DNA of 64,000 nt, taken from NCBI GenBank assembly GCA_040635515.1, contig JBEYHY010000001.1, forward strand, positions 1,278,676 to 1,342,675. The letters are read 5' to 3'. This document shows, one piece after another, positions 17,021 through 25,802 of this stretch. A program made the translations under genes and the position numbers. A model generated the notes under the pieces. The model searched no databases, was not told the DNA's origin, and saw nothing but the letters and a program-made list of their open reading frames with translations. This DNA comes from Prauserella_A sp040635515 (GTDB lineage Bacteria; Actinomycetota; Actinomycetes; Mycobacteriales; Pseudonocardiaceae). Every line of letters begins with the position of its first letter. Positions within the stretch are counted from its first letter, which is position 1.

Positions 17021-18267
17021 CCCGAGGTCCGCACGTCGATGCCCAGCAGGGCATCGACGGCGGCGGCGATCTCGGAGGGCGCCTGCGCGTCGGTTCCGTC
17101 GCGCCGCAACGCCTCGGCCGCCCACGCGTCGAGCGCCGCGAGCGCGCCGGGAGTGTCGAGATCGTCGGCGAGGTGGTCGCGCACCCGCGCGATCGCCTCG
17201 CCCGCGGCAGGCCCCTGCCCCAGCGCGACGGCTTCCCGCCACCTGGCAAGCCTCGCCTGCGCGCCGGCCAGCAGCGAGTCGGTCCACGCCCTGTCCTCGC
17301 GGTAGTGACCGGCGAAAAGGGCGAGCCTGATCGCGGCGGGTTCGACCCCCTCGGCCCTGAGCTTGGAGACGAACACGAGGTTGCCCTTGGACTTCGACAT
17401 CTTCTCGCCGTCGAGGCCGATCATGCCCGCGTGCACGTAGTGCCGCGCGAAAGGATGGTCTCCGGTCAGTGCCTCGGCGTGGGCCGCGCTGAACTCGTGA
17501 TGCGGGAAGGCCAGGTCCGAACCACCGCCCTGGATGTCGAATCCGAGACCGAGCCGGTTGACCGCGATCGCGCTGCACTCGATGTGCCAGCCCGGCCTGC
17601 CCGGTCCCAGGTCCGATTCCCACGAAGGCTCGCCGTCCCTGGCCGCGCGCCACAGCAAAGCGTCGAGCGGATCCCGCTTGCCGGCGCGGCCGGGGTCACC
17701 GCCCCGCTCGCCGAACAGCGCGGCCATGGTGGCCTCGTCGTAGCGGGATTCGTAACCGAACCGGCCGGTGAACGAGCGGTCGAAGTACACGTCGGGGTAC
17801 TCGGGGTCCTCGACCCGGTAGGCGGCACCCGCGGCCAGCAGCTTGCCGATCACCTCGACGATCTCCGGGATGGTCTCGACCGCGCCGACGTAGTCGCGCG
17901 GCGGCAGCAGCCGCAGCGCCTCCATGTCCTCGCGGAACAACGCGGTCTCCCGCATCCCGAGCACCACCCAGTCGTCCTGGTCGCGTTCGGCGCGTTCCAG
18001 CAACGGGTCGTCGATGTCGGTCACGTTCTGCACGTAGTGCACGTCGTGGCCCGCGTCGAGCCACTGCCGATACACCAGGTCGAAGGCAAGGTAGGTCGCG
18101 GCATGCCCGAGGTGGGTCGCGTCGTAGGGGGTGATGCCGCAGACATACATCCTGGCGACCTTGCCCGGCGAGGTCGGCCTGACCTGACCGGCGGCGGTGT
18201 CGTACAACCGCAAGGGCCGCGGTGTTCCAGGGATACGGGGCACGGCTACCGATGACCAAGTCTGCAT
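17017..18267 (-). CDS. mshC: Mycothiol ligase MshC (cysteine:GlcN-inositol ligase)
   Basis: This enzyme joins cysteine to glucosaminyl-inositol in mycothiol synthesis, using ATP through a cysteinyl-adenylate. The 416 residues have the cysteinyl-tRNA-synthetase-like catalytic core: the zinc cysteine in VCGITPYD (C43), the HIGH-type THLGH, HIECSAIAVNRLG, and KMSKSKGN. It lacks the tRNA-binding C-terminus. The ATG at 18267 is supported by TAGGGT on the minus strand (18274-18279), 6 bases upstream, giving a leaderless mRNA; that box overlaps the stop of the TetR gene. The 3' end overlaps the ABC-F stop by 4 bases. Confidence 0.97.
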   Translation of the reverse strand: MQTWSSVAVPRIPGTPRPLRLYDTAAGQVRPTSPGKVARMYVCGITPYDATHLGHAATYLAFDLVYRQWLDAGHDVHYVQNVTDIDDPLLERAERDQDDWVVLGMRETALFREDMEALRLLPPRDYVGAVETIPEIVEVIGKLLAAGAAYRVEDPEYPDVYFDRSFTGRFGYESRYDEATMAALFGERGGDPGRAGKRDPLDALLWRAARDGEPSWESDLGPGRPGWHIECSAIAVNRLGLGFDIQGGGSDLAFPHHEFSAAHAEALTGDHPFARHYVHAGMIGLDGEKMSKSKGNLVFVSKLRAEGVEPAAIRLALFAGHYREDRAWTDSLLAGAQARLARWREAVALGQGPAAGEAIARVRDHLADDLDTPGALAALDAWAAEALRRDGTDAQAPSEIAAAVDALLGIDVRTSG

Positions 18268-18273
18268 ATCTCA

Positions 18274-18279
18274 ACCCTA
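18274..18279 (-). promoter_or_regulatory. mshC: -10 box TAGGGT for mshC
   Basis: The minus-strand hexamer TAGGGT ends 6 bases before the mshC ATG and overlaps the stop codon of the upstream TetR gene, so mshC probably has its own leaderless transcript even if it is also read from the TetR promoter. Confidence 0.5.
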
Positions 18280-18888
18280 AGCCGGATCGCCCCCTGTCTT
18301 CCCGGCTGGTGGGAACGAAGCCGACCACATGGACACCAGGCCCGCCATCAGTTCCTCCGCGCTCGGCGCGTCCTCGCTGTCCAGCAGCCATTGCACGGAA
18401 AGCCCGTCGCAGACGGCTATGACGAAACTCGCCACGGCCCTGCACCTGGGATCCTCCGCCGAGGTTCCGTCGCCGAGCGATTGGGCGACGAGCGCGGCGA
18501 CCCTGCTGCGGCACGCGCGGTACTGCCTCGCGAATTGCTCCCTCAGCACCGGTGTTCGCTCCGCCTGCGCGAGCGCCTCAAGGTAGGACAGCAGCAGCTT
18601 GCGTTTCCTGGTGAGGCTGCCGAGCAGCGCGGCCCAGGTCACGTGCCCTCGCTCCACCGGGGAGGCGGTCGGGTCGGCCATCGCCAGCTCGGCCAGTTGC
18701 CGGGTCCATTCCTCGAACACCTCGCCGATGGCGGCGTTGAGCAGGCCCGCCTTCGAACCGAAGTGGTAGCCGATCGAGGCCAGGTTCGTTCCGGACGCCG
18801 CGACAAGGTCGCGCGTGGTGATGTGCGCGTATCCCTTCTCCTCCAGCAGGCGGCGCGCCGCCGCGAGGAGATCGTCCCGGTGACTCAC
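18277..18888 (-). CDS. TetR-family regulator, divergent to a P450 gene
   Basis: The 203-residue protein has an N-terminal TetR DNA-binding domain (about residues 5-50: DDLLAAARRLLEEKGYAHITTRDLVAASGTNLASIGYHFGSK region) and a helical ligand-binding domain. The GTG start lies 6 bases after TAGGCT on the minus strand (18895-18900), predicting a leaderless mRNA. It is divergent to the cytochrome P450 gene and 9 bases upstream of mshC in the same direction. The shared operator candidate is the palindrome at 18931-18944. Confidence 0.9.
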   Translation of the reverse strand: MSHRDDLLAAARRLLEEKGYAHITTRDLVAASGTNLASIGYHFGSKAGLLNAAIGEVFEEWTRQLAELAMADPTASPVERGHVTWAALLGSLTRKRKLLLSYLEALAQAERTPVLREQFARQYRACRSRVAALVAQSLGDGTSAEDPRCRAVASFVIAVCDGLSVQWLLDSEDAPSAEELMAGLVSMWSASFPPAGKTGGDPA

Positions 18889-18930
18889 CGGCTCAGCCTA
18901 CGGCGTCGCCGTGAGGCTGGACACACGATC

Positions 18931-18944
18931 TATACGCGCGTATA
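18931..18944. promoter_or_regulatory. Palindromic operator between the TetR and P450 genes
   Basis: A perfect 14-bp palindrome, TATACGCGCGTATA, lies in the 91-base gap between the divergent genes. It is 30 bases from the TetR -10 box and 36 bases before the P450 ATG. Its position and symmetry fit a TetR dimer site. Confidence 0.65.
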
Positions 18945-18979
18945 AATCGGGCGGGTCGTCGTCACGCGAAGGAGCGCCC

Positions 18980-20353
18980 ATGCCGGCATCGCACCCGCAC
19001 TCCCCCGCCTCGCCTACCCGGCCTCCGGATTCCTCGGCCCCCGTGACGACGCGACCGCTGCCGGGACCCCGGCTTCCGCTCGCGGTACAGACCATGCTCT
19101 TCGGCAGCCTGCGGCACCGGTGGCTGCCCTGGTTGCGGCGCCGCCACGGCGACGTGATCGCCCTGCGGATCTACCCCGGACGCTCGGTCGTGCAACTGGC
19201 CGACCTCGACCACATCCGCACCGTCTTCGCCGGCTCGCCCGAACTGTTCCACGCCGGTGAGGGCAACGTGATCCTCAAACCCGCCATGGGCGAGCACTCG
19301 GTCCTGCTCACCGACGGGAACGTCCACAAGAGAGCCCGCAAACTGCTCATGCCCGCGTTCAACGGCGCCGCGCTGCGCGGCTACCGCGGCATGATCGAGG
19401 AACTGACCGAGCGGGAGGTCGGCCGGTGGCCGCGAGGTGTCGCGTTCTCCTCGCACCAGCGCATGCAGGCACTGACGCTGGAGATCATCCTGCGCGTCGT
19501 GTTCGGGGTTTCCGAGGGGCCGAGGCTCACCGAACTGCGCACGCTGCTGCGGCGCATCGTCGATGTCGGCCCCATCGACCTGCTGGGCTGGCACAACCCA
19601 GGCCTGCAACGGTTCGGGCCGTGGCGCCGCTACGCCATCACCCAGCGCAGGGTCGACGCGCTGCTGTATGCCGAGATCGCCGACCGGCGCGCGGCGGGAG
19701 ACCTCACCGGGCGTGACGACGTGCTGTCCCGGCTGCTGACGGTGCCCTCGTCCGCCTCGGACCCGGAATCGGCGGGACTGTCCGACGCGGAACTCCGGGA
19801 CCAGCTCATCACCCTGCTGCTGGCGGGGCACGAGACCACCGCGACGGCGCTGGCGTGGGCTTTCCACGAACTGGCCCGTGATCCGGCGACCCTGCGCGCG
19901 GCGACGCGGGCCGCCGACGAGGGCGACGAGGCCTACCTCGAAGCCGTGGCCAAGGAATCGATGCGGCTGCATCCGGTGATCTCCGAGGTGGCCCGCAAAC
20001 TCACGGCCGACGTCGAGATCGGCGGATACCGCATTCCGGCCGGGCACACGGTGATGCCCTCGATCGCCATGGTCCAGCACGATCCGGCTCACCACGCCGA
20101 TCCGCTCGTCTTCCGGCCCGAGCGGTTCACCGGCGGAGATGTGGGCGCCGGAACCTGGTTCCCGTTCGGTGGCGGGGTTCGCCGCTGCCTCGGCGCCGGG
20201 TTCTCGCTGCTGGAGGCCTCCGTGGTGCTGCGGGCGGTGCTGTCCCGGTATCACCTGAGCCCCGGCGGGGCCCGGCCGGAACGCCCCAAGGCCCGCAACA
20301 TCACCACGGTCCCCTCACGCGGAGCCCGCGTCGTGGTGAGCGCCCGCACCTGA
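18980..20353 (+). CDS. Cytochrome P450 monooxygenase
   Basis: The 457-residue protein has the P450 fold: I-helix AGHETT (282-287), ExxR in KESMRLHP, and the haem loop WFPFGGGVRRCLGAGF with proximal cysteine C403. It inserts an oxygen atom into an organic substrate with electrons from ferredoxin or another redox partner; no redox gene is adjacent. The closing ITTVPSRGARVVVS resembles the mycobacterial CYP135/CYP138 group. The ATG at 18980 follows GAAGGAG; the frame to 18911 is unsupported. Likely induced by the ligand of the divergent TetR. Substrate unknown. Confidence 0.94.
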   Translation: MPASHPHSPASPTRPPDSSAPVTTRPLPGPRLPLAVQTMLFGSLRHRWLPWLRRRHGDVIALRIYPGRSVVQLADLDHIRTVFAGSPELFHAGEGNVILKPAMGEHSVLLTDGNVHKRARKLLMPAFNGAALRGYRGMIEELTEREVGRWPRGVAFSSHQRMQALTLEIILRVVFGVSEGPRLTELRTLLRRIVDVGPIDLLGWHNPGLQRFGPWRRYAITQRRVDALLYAEIADRRAAGDLTGRDDVLSRLLTVPSSASDPESAGLSDAELRDQLITLLLAGHETTATALAWAFHELARDPATLRAATRAADEGDEAYLEAVAKESMRLHPVISEVARKLTADVEIGGYRIPAGHTVMPSIAMVQHDPAHHADPLVFRPERFTGGDVGAGTWFPFGGGVRRCLGAGFSLLEASVVLRAVLSRYHLSPGGARPERPKARNITTVPSRGARVVVSART

Positions 20354-20368
20354 GCGCCGCTACGAGAA

Positions 20369-22339
20369 CTATCGCCTTCTCCGGATGTAGTCGCCGACGA
20401 CGGCGGCGCCGAGGCCGTCCAGGCCGGGGGCGACGACCCTGCCGTTGCCCCTTCTGGCAAGCAGGTCGAGAAACTCCGCGAGCCTGGGGTCGTCGCCGAG
20501 CCGGAACACGGTCAGCGCGGCGCCGAGTTTCGCCAGTCTGTCCACTTCGGACAGTGTTTTGACCAGGGTGCGCTCCGCGGGCGGGTAGCCGAATTCGGCG
20601 GCACCGTCGGATTCCAGATGTGCCGTCGGCTCGCCGTCGGTCACCATCAGCACCACGGGCTGCGCATCGGGATGCCGGCGAAGATGCCGTCCCGCCAGCA
20701 ACAGCGCGTGGTGGGCGTTGGTTCCCTGTTCCCACACCCCGTCGAGACCGACCAGCTCGCCGAGCTCGACCTGGCGCGCGTACCGGCCGAAGGTGATGAT
20801 CTCCAGGGCGTCCCCTCTGAACCGGGTCGAGATGAGCTGATGCAGGGCGAGCGCCGTCCTTTTCATCGGCAGCCACCTTCCCTCCTGCACCATCGACCAC
20901 GACGTGTCGACGCACAACGCCACGGCCGCCCTCGACCGGTGCTCGGTTTCCACGACCTCCACATCGGACACGTCGAGCCGCACGGAAGGCGTTCCGTGCG
21001 GCGAGTCCATCACGCTGCGCAGCACGGCGTTGCGGACCGTCCTGGAAACGGCCCACGGCTGGGTGTCGCCGAAGCGCCAGGCTCGCGTGCCGCCGGTCGG
21101 TTCACCCGCGGCGCCCGCCGAGGACACGTCACGCTCACCGGAACGGCCCCGCAGCGTGCGCACCACGTCGGCCAGCGCGGCCTCCCCCAGCTTGCGCAAC
21201 GCCTTCGGCGCCAGGCGCAGTGAGCCGTCCGGCGCGCGCTCGAACAACCCCTGCGCACGCAGTTGCCGCTCCAGTTCGGCGAGCCTGCGCGCATCGACCC
21301 CGGATTCCTCGCCGGTCTGGCGCTCGAGTGCTTCCAGGTCGATGTCCTCAAGGCGCGCGCCGGGATAGCTCTGCGACAGTTGCTCGGCGAGCGCGTCGAG
21401 TTCGGCGAGATCGGTCATCGCCCGCACGCCCTCGCCGAGGCCGAGCGGGTCGTCGCCGCGGAACCTCGCCGCCGAGGTCCAGTCCTCACCCGGGCGCAGC
21501 CCGCGCAACTGGGAATCCAATGTGGACAGCTGGTCGGCGATGCGGGGGTCGCCGAAGGCCTGCTGCGACAGTTGCGCCAGCTCCGACCTCTGCTCGGGGG
21601 TCATCGAGTTGAGCATGCGCGCGGCGGCGGCCGAGCGCGCGGCGAGCACGTCGATGAGTTCCTCGACGGTGGCGGGGTTCTCCGGGAAGAACTCGCCGTG
21701 CCTGCGCATGAACTCGGCGAAGCGCTCCTCGATGTCGGCGAAGCCTTGCGCGTGCGCCGACAGCAGCGCGTTCAGGTCGGACAGCATCTGGTTGACCCGC
21801 TCGATGTCCTCCGGCGTCGTCGAGCGCAGGGCGTCCTTCATGCCCTCGAACCGGGATTCGAGCAGTTCCTTGCCGAGCAGTTCCCTGATGCGCTCGTAGT
21901 TGGCCCGCCCGGTCTCGGATGTCCAGGAGTAGTCGGCGAGTTCGCGCACGGCGGCCGCCGTTCCGGAGGGCAGCGCGTCCAGCATCGCCTCGCGAAACCG
22001 CGCCTCGTCGGCCGGATCGGGGAACAGCGCCCCGCGTTCGGCCTCCAGCGCCTCGTCGAGCAACGCCCGTACCTGCTGGAGAGTGCCGTCGAGATTGTGT
22101 CTCCGCTGGATTTCCGAGCGGCGCTTCCACACGCGCCTGCTCAGCTCGTCCAGTCCGGCCGTGCGGGGCGTTCCCTGTCTCAGCAGTTCCTCCAGCGCCG
22201 CTCGCGGCGACGAACCCGCCATCACGTCGCGGCCGATCTCCTCGACCGCGTCGCGGAGATCGAACGGCGGCGCGAGCGGGTCGGGGCCGCCGTGATACGG
22301 CCCGTACGCGTAGCCTTCCGGCTCGGCTGGCGAGGTCAT
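20369..22339 (-). CDS. VWA-domain protein partner of a MoxR/ChlI-type ATPase
   Basis: The 656-residue soluble protein has a helical, charged N-terminal two-thirds (about 1-440, many Glu/Arg/Leu) and a C-terminal von Willebrand A domain with the metal-ion-dependent site CVDTSWSM (D478, S480, S482). Such proteins work with the AAA ATPase encoded just upstream, in the manner of the BchD-BchI magnesium chelatase pair, as metal- or cofactor-inserting or chaperone machines. The genes are 2 bases apart. Mycobacterial counterparts are Rv0958-Rv0959 (from memory). Substrate unknown. Confidence 0.9.
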   Translation of the reverse strand: MTSPAEPEGYAYGPYHGGPDPLAPPFDLRDAVEEIGRDVMAGSSPRAALEELLRQGTPRTAGLDELSRRVWKRRSEIQRRHNLDGTLQQVRALLDEALEAERGALFPDPADEARFREAMLDALPSGTAAAVRELADYSWTSETGRANYERIRELLGKELLESRFEGMKDALRSTTPEDIERVNQMLSDLNALLSAHAQGFADIEERFAEFMRRHGEFFPENPATVEELIDVLAARSAAAARMLNSMTPEQRSELAQLSQQAFGDPRIADQLSTLDSQLRGLRPGEDWTSAARFRGDDPLGLGEGVRAMTDLAELDALAEQLSQSYPGARLEDIDLEALERQTGEESGVDARRLAELERQLRAQGLFERAPDGSLRLAPKALRKLGEAALADVVRTLRGRSGERDVSSAGAAGEPTGGTRAWRFGDTQPWAVSRTVRNAVLRSVMDSPHGTPSVRLDVSDVEVVETEHRSRAAVALCVDTSWSMVQEGRWLPMKRTALALHQLISTRFRGDALEIITFGRYARQVELGELVGLDGVWEQGTNAHHALLLAGRHLRRHPDAQPVVLMVTDGEPTAHLESDGAAEFGYPPAERTLVKTLSEVDRLAKLGAALTVFRLGDDPRLAEFLDLLARRGNGRVVAPGLDGLGAAVVGDYIRRRR

Positions 22340-22341
22340 GG

Positions 22342-23742
22342 CTACGGCCCGTACACCGTCGTGCTGCCGTCGGCGTCCTTCGCGAGCTGGCGGGACAGGT
22401 ACAGCGATTCCAGCGCCAGCTCCACCGCGGCCGCGATCCGGCCGGGCGGATCGTCGGCCGAGACACCCGCTCGCTGGGCCACCTCGTGCAGAACGGGAAG
22501 CTCGGGCAGTGCCGCCAGCACCCCCGCGCCGGTGACCCGTTCGCCCGTGGCCACGAGATGCCCGTCCGCGACCGCCTCGGCCAGCGGGCGCAGGTTCAGT
22601 CCCGCGAAGCGGTCGCGCGCCGTCTCGGCAATCGCGCGGCGCAAAAGGTGCACGAGGTGCTCGGTTTCCCTTCCCTCCTCGCCGGGTTCGAACTCGATCT
22701 TGCCGCGCAGGACGGCGGGAACGGCGTCAAGATCGACCGGCCTGGCGATCGCGGGCTGCTCCCCGGTCAGCGCCGAGCGGCGCAAGGCCGCCGCGGCAAC
22801 GGTTTCCGCAGCGGCGACGGCGAACCGGGCCGACACGCCGGAGCGCTGATCGACGACGGAGGATTCGCGGAGGTTGCGCACGAACCGGGCCAGCACCTCC
22901 AGCAGCGGGTCGTTCACCTCCGCCACCAGCTCGGCCTCCTGCCGGACGACGCCGACCTCGGCGTCGAGCTCCAGCGGGTAATGCGTGCGGATCTCGGCGC
23001 CGAACCGGTCCTTGAGCGGGGTGATGATGCGGCCCCTGTTGGTGTAGTCCTCGGGGTTGGCCGTGGCGACGAGCAGCACGTCGAGCGGCAGCCGCAGCGT
23101 GTACCCGCGCACCTGGATGTCGCGTTCCTCCATGACGTTGAGCAGCGCGACCTGGATGCGCTCGGCGAGATCGGGAAGCTCGTTGAGCGCCACGATCCCC
23201 CGGTGCGCGCGCGGAACGAGGCCGAAGTGGATGGTCTCGGGGTCGCCGAGACTGCGCCCCTCCGCGACCTTGACGGGGTCGACGTCACCGATGAGGTCGC
23301 CCACGGAGGTGTCGGGGGTCGCGAGTTTCTCGGTGTAGCGGTGGTCCCTGTGCAACCAGGTCACCGGAAGCTCGTCACCCAGTTCCCTGGCGCGGCGCAG
23401 TGTCGCGGGCGCGATCGGGCGCAGCGGATGCTCGGCGAGTTCGGATCCCTCGACGACCGGCGTCCACTCATCGAGCAGCCCGGCGAGCGTGCGCAGCAGC
23501 CGCGTCTTTCCCTGACCACGCTCGCCGAGCAGCACCACGTCGTGCCCGGCCAGCAGCGCGCGCTCGAACTGGGGAAGGACCGTGCGCGAGAAGCCCACGA
23601 TGCCCGGCCACGGGTCTCTCCCCTCTCGCAGCGCGGCGAGCAGGTTTTCCTTGATCTCGGCCTTGATGCCGCGCGGCGCGTATCCCGCGGCGCGCAGCTC
23701 CCCCGCCGTGCGGGGCAGATCCTGCGGTGGAGACGAAGTCAC
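22342..23742 (-). CDS. Magnesium-chelatase ChlI/MoxR-like AAA ATPase
   Basis: The 466-residue AAA protein has Walker A LLGERGQGKT (71-80), a Walker B region GIVALNELPDL, sensor 1 ATANPEDYTNRG and the arginine-rich ITPLKDRF finger segment of the ChlI clade. It probably remodels a target protein together with the VWA protein encoded immediately downstream. The frame begins MTSSPPQDLPRTAGEL at an ATG 36 bases from the start of the divergent unknown gene, so the two units share a promoter region. Confidence 0.92.
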   Translation of the reverse strand: MTSSPPQDLPRTAGELRAAGYAPRGIKAEIKENLLAALREGRDPWPGIVGFSRTVLPQFERALLAGHDVVLLGERGQGKTRLLRTLAGLLDEWTPVVEGSELAEHPLRPIAPATLRRARELGDELPVTWLHRDHRYTEKLATPDTSVGDLIGDVDPVKVAEGRSLGDPETIHFGLVPRAHRGIVALNELPDLAERIQVALLNVMEERDIQVRGYTLRLPLDVLLVATANPEDYTNRGRIITPLKDRFGAEIRTHYPLELDAEVGVVRQEAELVAEVNDPLLEVLARFVRNLRESSVVDQRSGVSARFAVAAAETVAAAALRRSALTGEQPAIARPVDLDAVPAVLRGKIEFEPGEEGRETEHLVHLLRRAIAETARDRFAGLNLRPLAEAVADGHLVATGERVTGAGVLAALPELPVLHEVAQRAGVSADDPPGRIAAAVELALESLYLSRQLAKDADGSTTVYGP

Positions 23743-23778
23743 ACCCCGAAGTTACTCACCGTCGCACCCCGCGTCGAC

Positions 23779-24633
23779 GTGGACCAGCTCCAGGTACCCT
23801 CGATCTTCGTGTGCTGTCCCAGTGCGACCCTTGCTGTCTGGTCTTCGGCGTGGCTGCACGGCGCCGCCGCTTCCGACAACGCGCTCGACGCCTTACTCGC
23901 CTGGGGTGAGGAACACGAGGTGGTGGCCGCCGACGAAACCGCGGCCGAGGTGTTCGAGCTTCCGGTCACCGGCGCCGTGCCCTCGGGCCCCGCTCGGCTG
24001 CTCACCTCGCTGCGGCAGCTGACCAGCGCGCGGAATCCCGCCGAAGCGCCCTCGGTCCGGCTCGTGCTTCCCGTTCCCGGAGATGTGCGAGGACTCGGCG
24101 GGGGCGGCGCCTTCACCGAGGCCGCGCTGCGGGCCGGTGAGGCGGTCGTGCTGTCCGGGCTGGGCCATGGCATCGTCCCGCAGGCCATCGCCGAGGGGCT
24201 GATGCGCTGGACGGTGTATCCGGTGGCCTCGGACATCGTTCCCGACTACGTACCGCTGCCCGAGGCCGAGCACGCGCTGACCGATGCGATCAGGGACAGC
24301 GCGGGAGCGTTGCAGGAGCTGGACCTCGCGAGCGACCGGCCCGGCGTGCGTGCCGAATTGTCGGCGACGCTGCGGTCCCGACCGCGACCCGATTGGCCGT
24401 CGGGCACCCCCGGCAGGGCGTTGCGGGTGCTGCAGCGGGCCGAGGAGGTCGGCGCGATTCTGGCGCTGGCCAGCGCCGACGAGCCGGGAGGGGCACTGTC
24501 GGCTTCGGCGGCGACCCGCAGGGCTCAGGCACTGCGGCCGCTGTCCGACGCGATCCGCACCGCGCGCTGCGCCGCCGTCAACGAGGCGGTGCGGGTGTTC
24601 GCCGAGCAGACCGGCCGCTCGCAGGGCGCCTGA
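23779..24633 (+). CDS. Conserved actinobacterial protein of unknown function (Rv1486c-like position)
   Basis: A 284-residue protein without recognised catalytic motifs, signal peptide or membrane helix. It is Ala/Leu/Glu-rich with Rossmann-like alternation (IFVCCPSATLAVWSSAWLHG, VRLVLPVPGDVRGLGGGG, AVVLSGLGHGIVPQAI). It converges with the ferrochelatase gene 15 bases away, the same arrangement as Rv1486c beside hemZ in M. tuberculosis as I recall it. It is divergent from the MoxR-VWA pair. GTG 23779 is given; GTG 23809 is also possible. A link to haem synthesis is only suggested by position. Confidence 0.75.
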   Translation: MDQLQVPSIFVCCPSATLAVWSSAWLHGAAASDNALDALLAWGEEHEVVAADETAAEVFELPVTGAVPSGPARLLTSLRQLTSARNPAEAPSVRLVLPVPGDVRGLGGGGAFTEAALRAGEAVVLSGLGHGIVPQAIAEGLMRWTVYPVASDIVPDYVPLPEAEHALTDAIRDSAGALQELDLASDRPGVRAELSATLRSRPRPDWPSGTPGRALRVLQRAEEVGAILALASADEPGGALSASAATRRAQALRPLSDAIRTARCAAVNEAVRVFAEQTGRSQGA

Positions 24634-24648
24634 GCCCGCCGCTCCGGG

Positions 24649-25704
24649 TCAGTCCGCCGAAGGGCGGCGAACCGGTTCGCAGCAGCCCACCGCGCAGGGT
24701 GCCCCGTTGACGGTGCAGCCCGCGGCGGGGAAGTCCGAAAGCTTTCTCACCGGTGCGGCCGCCGTGTGCTCGCGGATCAGTTCGACCACCAGTTCGGCGA
24801 AGCGGGGGTCGCCGTTGGGGGTGGCCGAGCGCGCGAATCCCATGCCGAGCTCGGCCGCCCGCTGGGCGGCCTCGTTGTCGAGATCCCACACGACCTCAAG
24901 GTGGTCGGAGACGAAGCCGATGGGGCACACCACGACGGCTCCGGTGCCTTGGGCGTGCAGTGCGTCGATGTGGTCGACGATGTCGGGTTCCAGCCATGGC
25001 ACCTGGGGCGGGCCCGACCGTGACTGCCACACCACGTCGTGGTCGGCGACGCCCGCCTCGGCGGCGGCCAGCCTCGCCGCTTCGGCGACCTGCTTCGAAT
25101 AGCGGTGACCACCGCTGCCGGGAGGCCCGGAGGCGGCGTCGGCGCTGTCCGGGATCGAGTGCGCGGTGAACACCGTGCGGATACTCGCCGGGTCGTGCTC
25201 GGTGGCCAGCTCCGCGTGCGCCGCGCGCACGCCGTCGGCGACGGCGGCGATGAACAGCGGGTGGTCGAAGAACTGGCGCAGCTTCACCAGTTCGGGGGCA
25301 CCGGCACCGAACGCGGCGCGAGCCCGCTCGATGTCCTCGTCGTACTGCCTGCACGCCGAGTAGCCGCCGTAGGCGCTCGTGGGAAACACCAGCGCGCGGC
25401 GGACACCGTCGGCGGCCATGCGCGCGAGCGCGTCCTCGGCCATCGGATGCCAGTTGCGGTTGCCGAAGTACACCGGGAGGTCCATCCCGGCACCCGCCAG
25501 TTCCTTCTCCACGGCCGCGATGGCGGTCTTGTTGAGCCGGTTGATGGGAGAGACACCGCCGAAGTGCTGGTAGTGCTCGGCCACCTCGGCCAGGCGGGCT
25601 CGCGGTACTCCCCTGCCCCTGGTGACGTTCTCCAGGAACGGCATGACCTCGTCGGGTCCTTCCGGCCCCCCGAAGGACAGCCACAACAACGCGTCGTAGT
25701 TCAC
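24649..25704 (-). CDS. hemH: Coproporphyrin III ferrochelatase (HemH/CpfC)
   Basis: The 351-residue enzyme inserts iron into the porphyrin; in actinobacteria the substrate is coproporphyrin III in the coproporphyrin-dependent haem pathway. Key segments are LLWLSFGGPEGPDEV, TSAYGGYSACRQYDED, the catalytic-His loop TAHSIPDSAD, and VCPIGFVSDHLEVVWDLD (conserved Glu). A C-terminal Cys cluster AGCTVNGAPCAVGCCEP matches the 2Fe-2S site of actinobacterial ferrochelatases. The GTG at 25704 follows GGGAGGATGAACCC; the longer frame to 25782 runs into the TetR promoter and is rejected. Confidence 0.95.
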   Translation of the reverse strand: MNYDALLWLSFGGPEGPDEVMPFLENVTRGRGVPRARLAEVAEHYQHFGGVSPINRLNKTAIAAVEKELAGAGMDLPVYFGNRNWHPMAEDALARMAADGVRRALVFPTSAYGGYSACRQYDEDIERARAAFGAGAPELVKLRQFFDHPLFIAAVADGVRAAHAELATEHDPASIRTVFTAHSIPDSADAASGPPGSGGHRYSKQVAEAARLAAAEAGVADHDVVWQSRSGPPQVPWLEPDIVDHIDALHAQGTGAVVVCPIGFVSDHLEVVWDLDNEAAQRAAELGMGFARSATPNGDPRFAELVVELIREHTAAAPVRKLSDFPAAGCTVNGAPCAVGCCEPVRRPSAD

Positions 25705-25762
25705 GGGTTCATCCTCCCGCTGTGGCGGCCCGCACGCCGACCCGGGTACGCCTTCCGTCTCG

Positions 25763-25784
25763 TTTTGCACTGTGCGATCCAAAA
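25763..25784 (+). promoter_or_regulatory. TetR operator, copy 1 (autoregulatory)
   Basis: A 22-bp dyad with arms TTTTG and CAAAA enclosing ACTGTGC and AT, 19 bases upstream of the TetR ATG and followed by the -10 box TAGGGT (25790-25795), which gives a leaderless start at 25803. The same spaced pattern recurs at 26424-26445. Confidence 0.75.
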
Positions 25785-25802
25785 TGTGTTAGGGTCCGGC
25801 TC

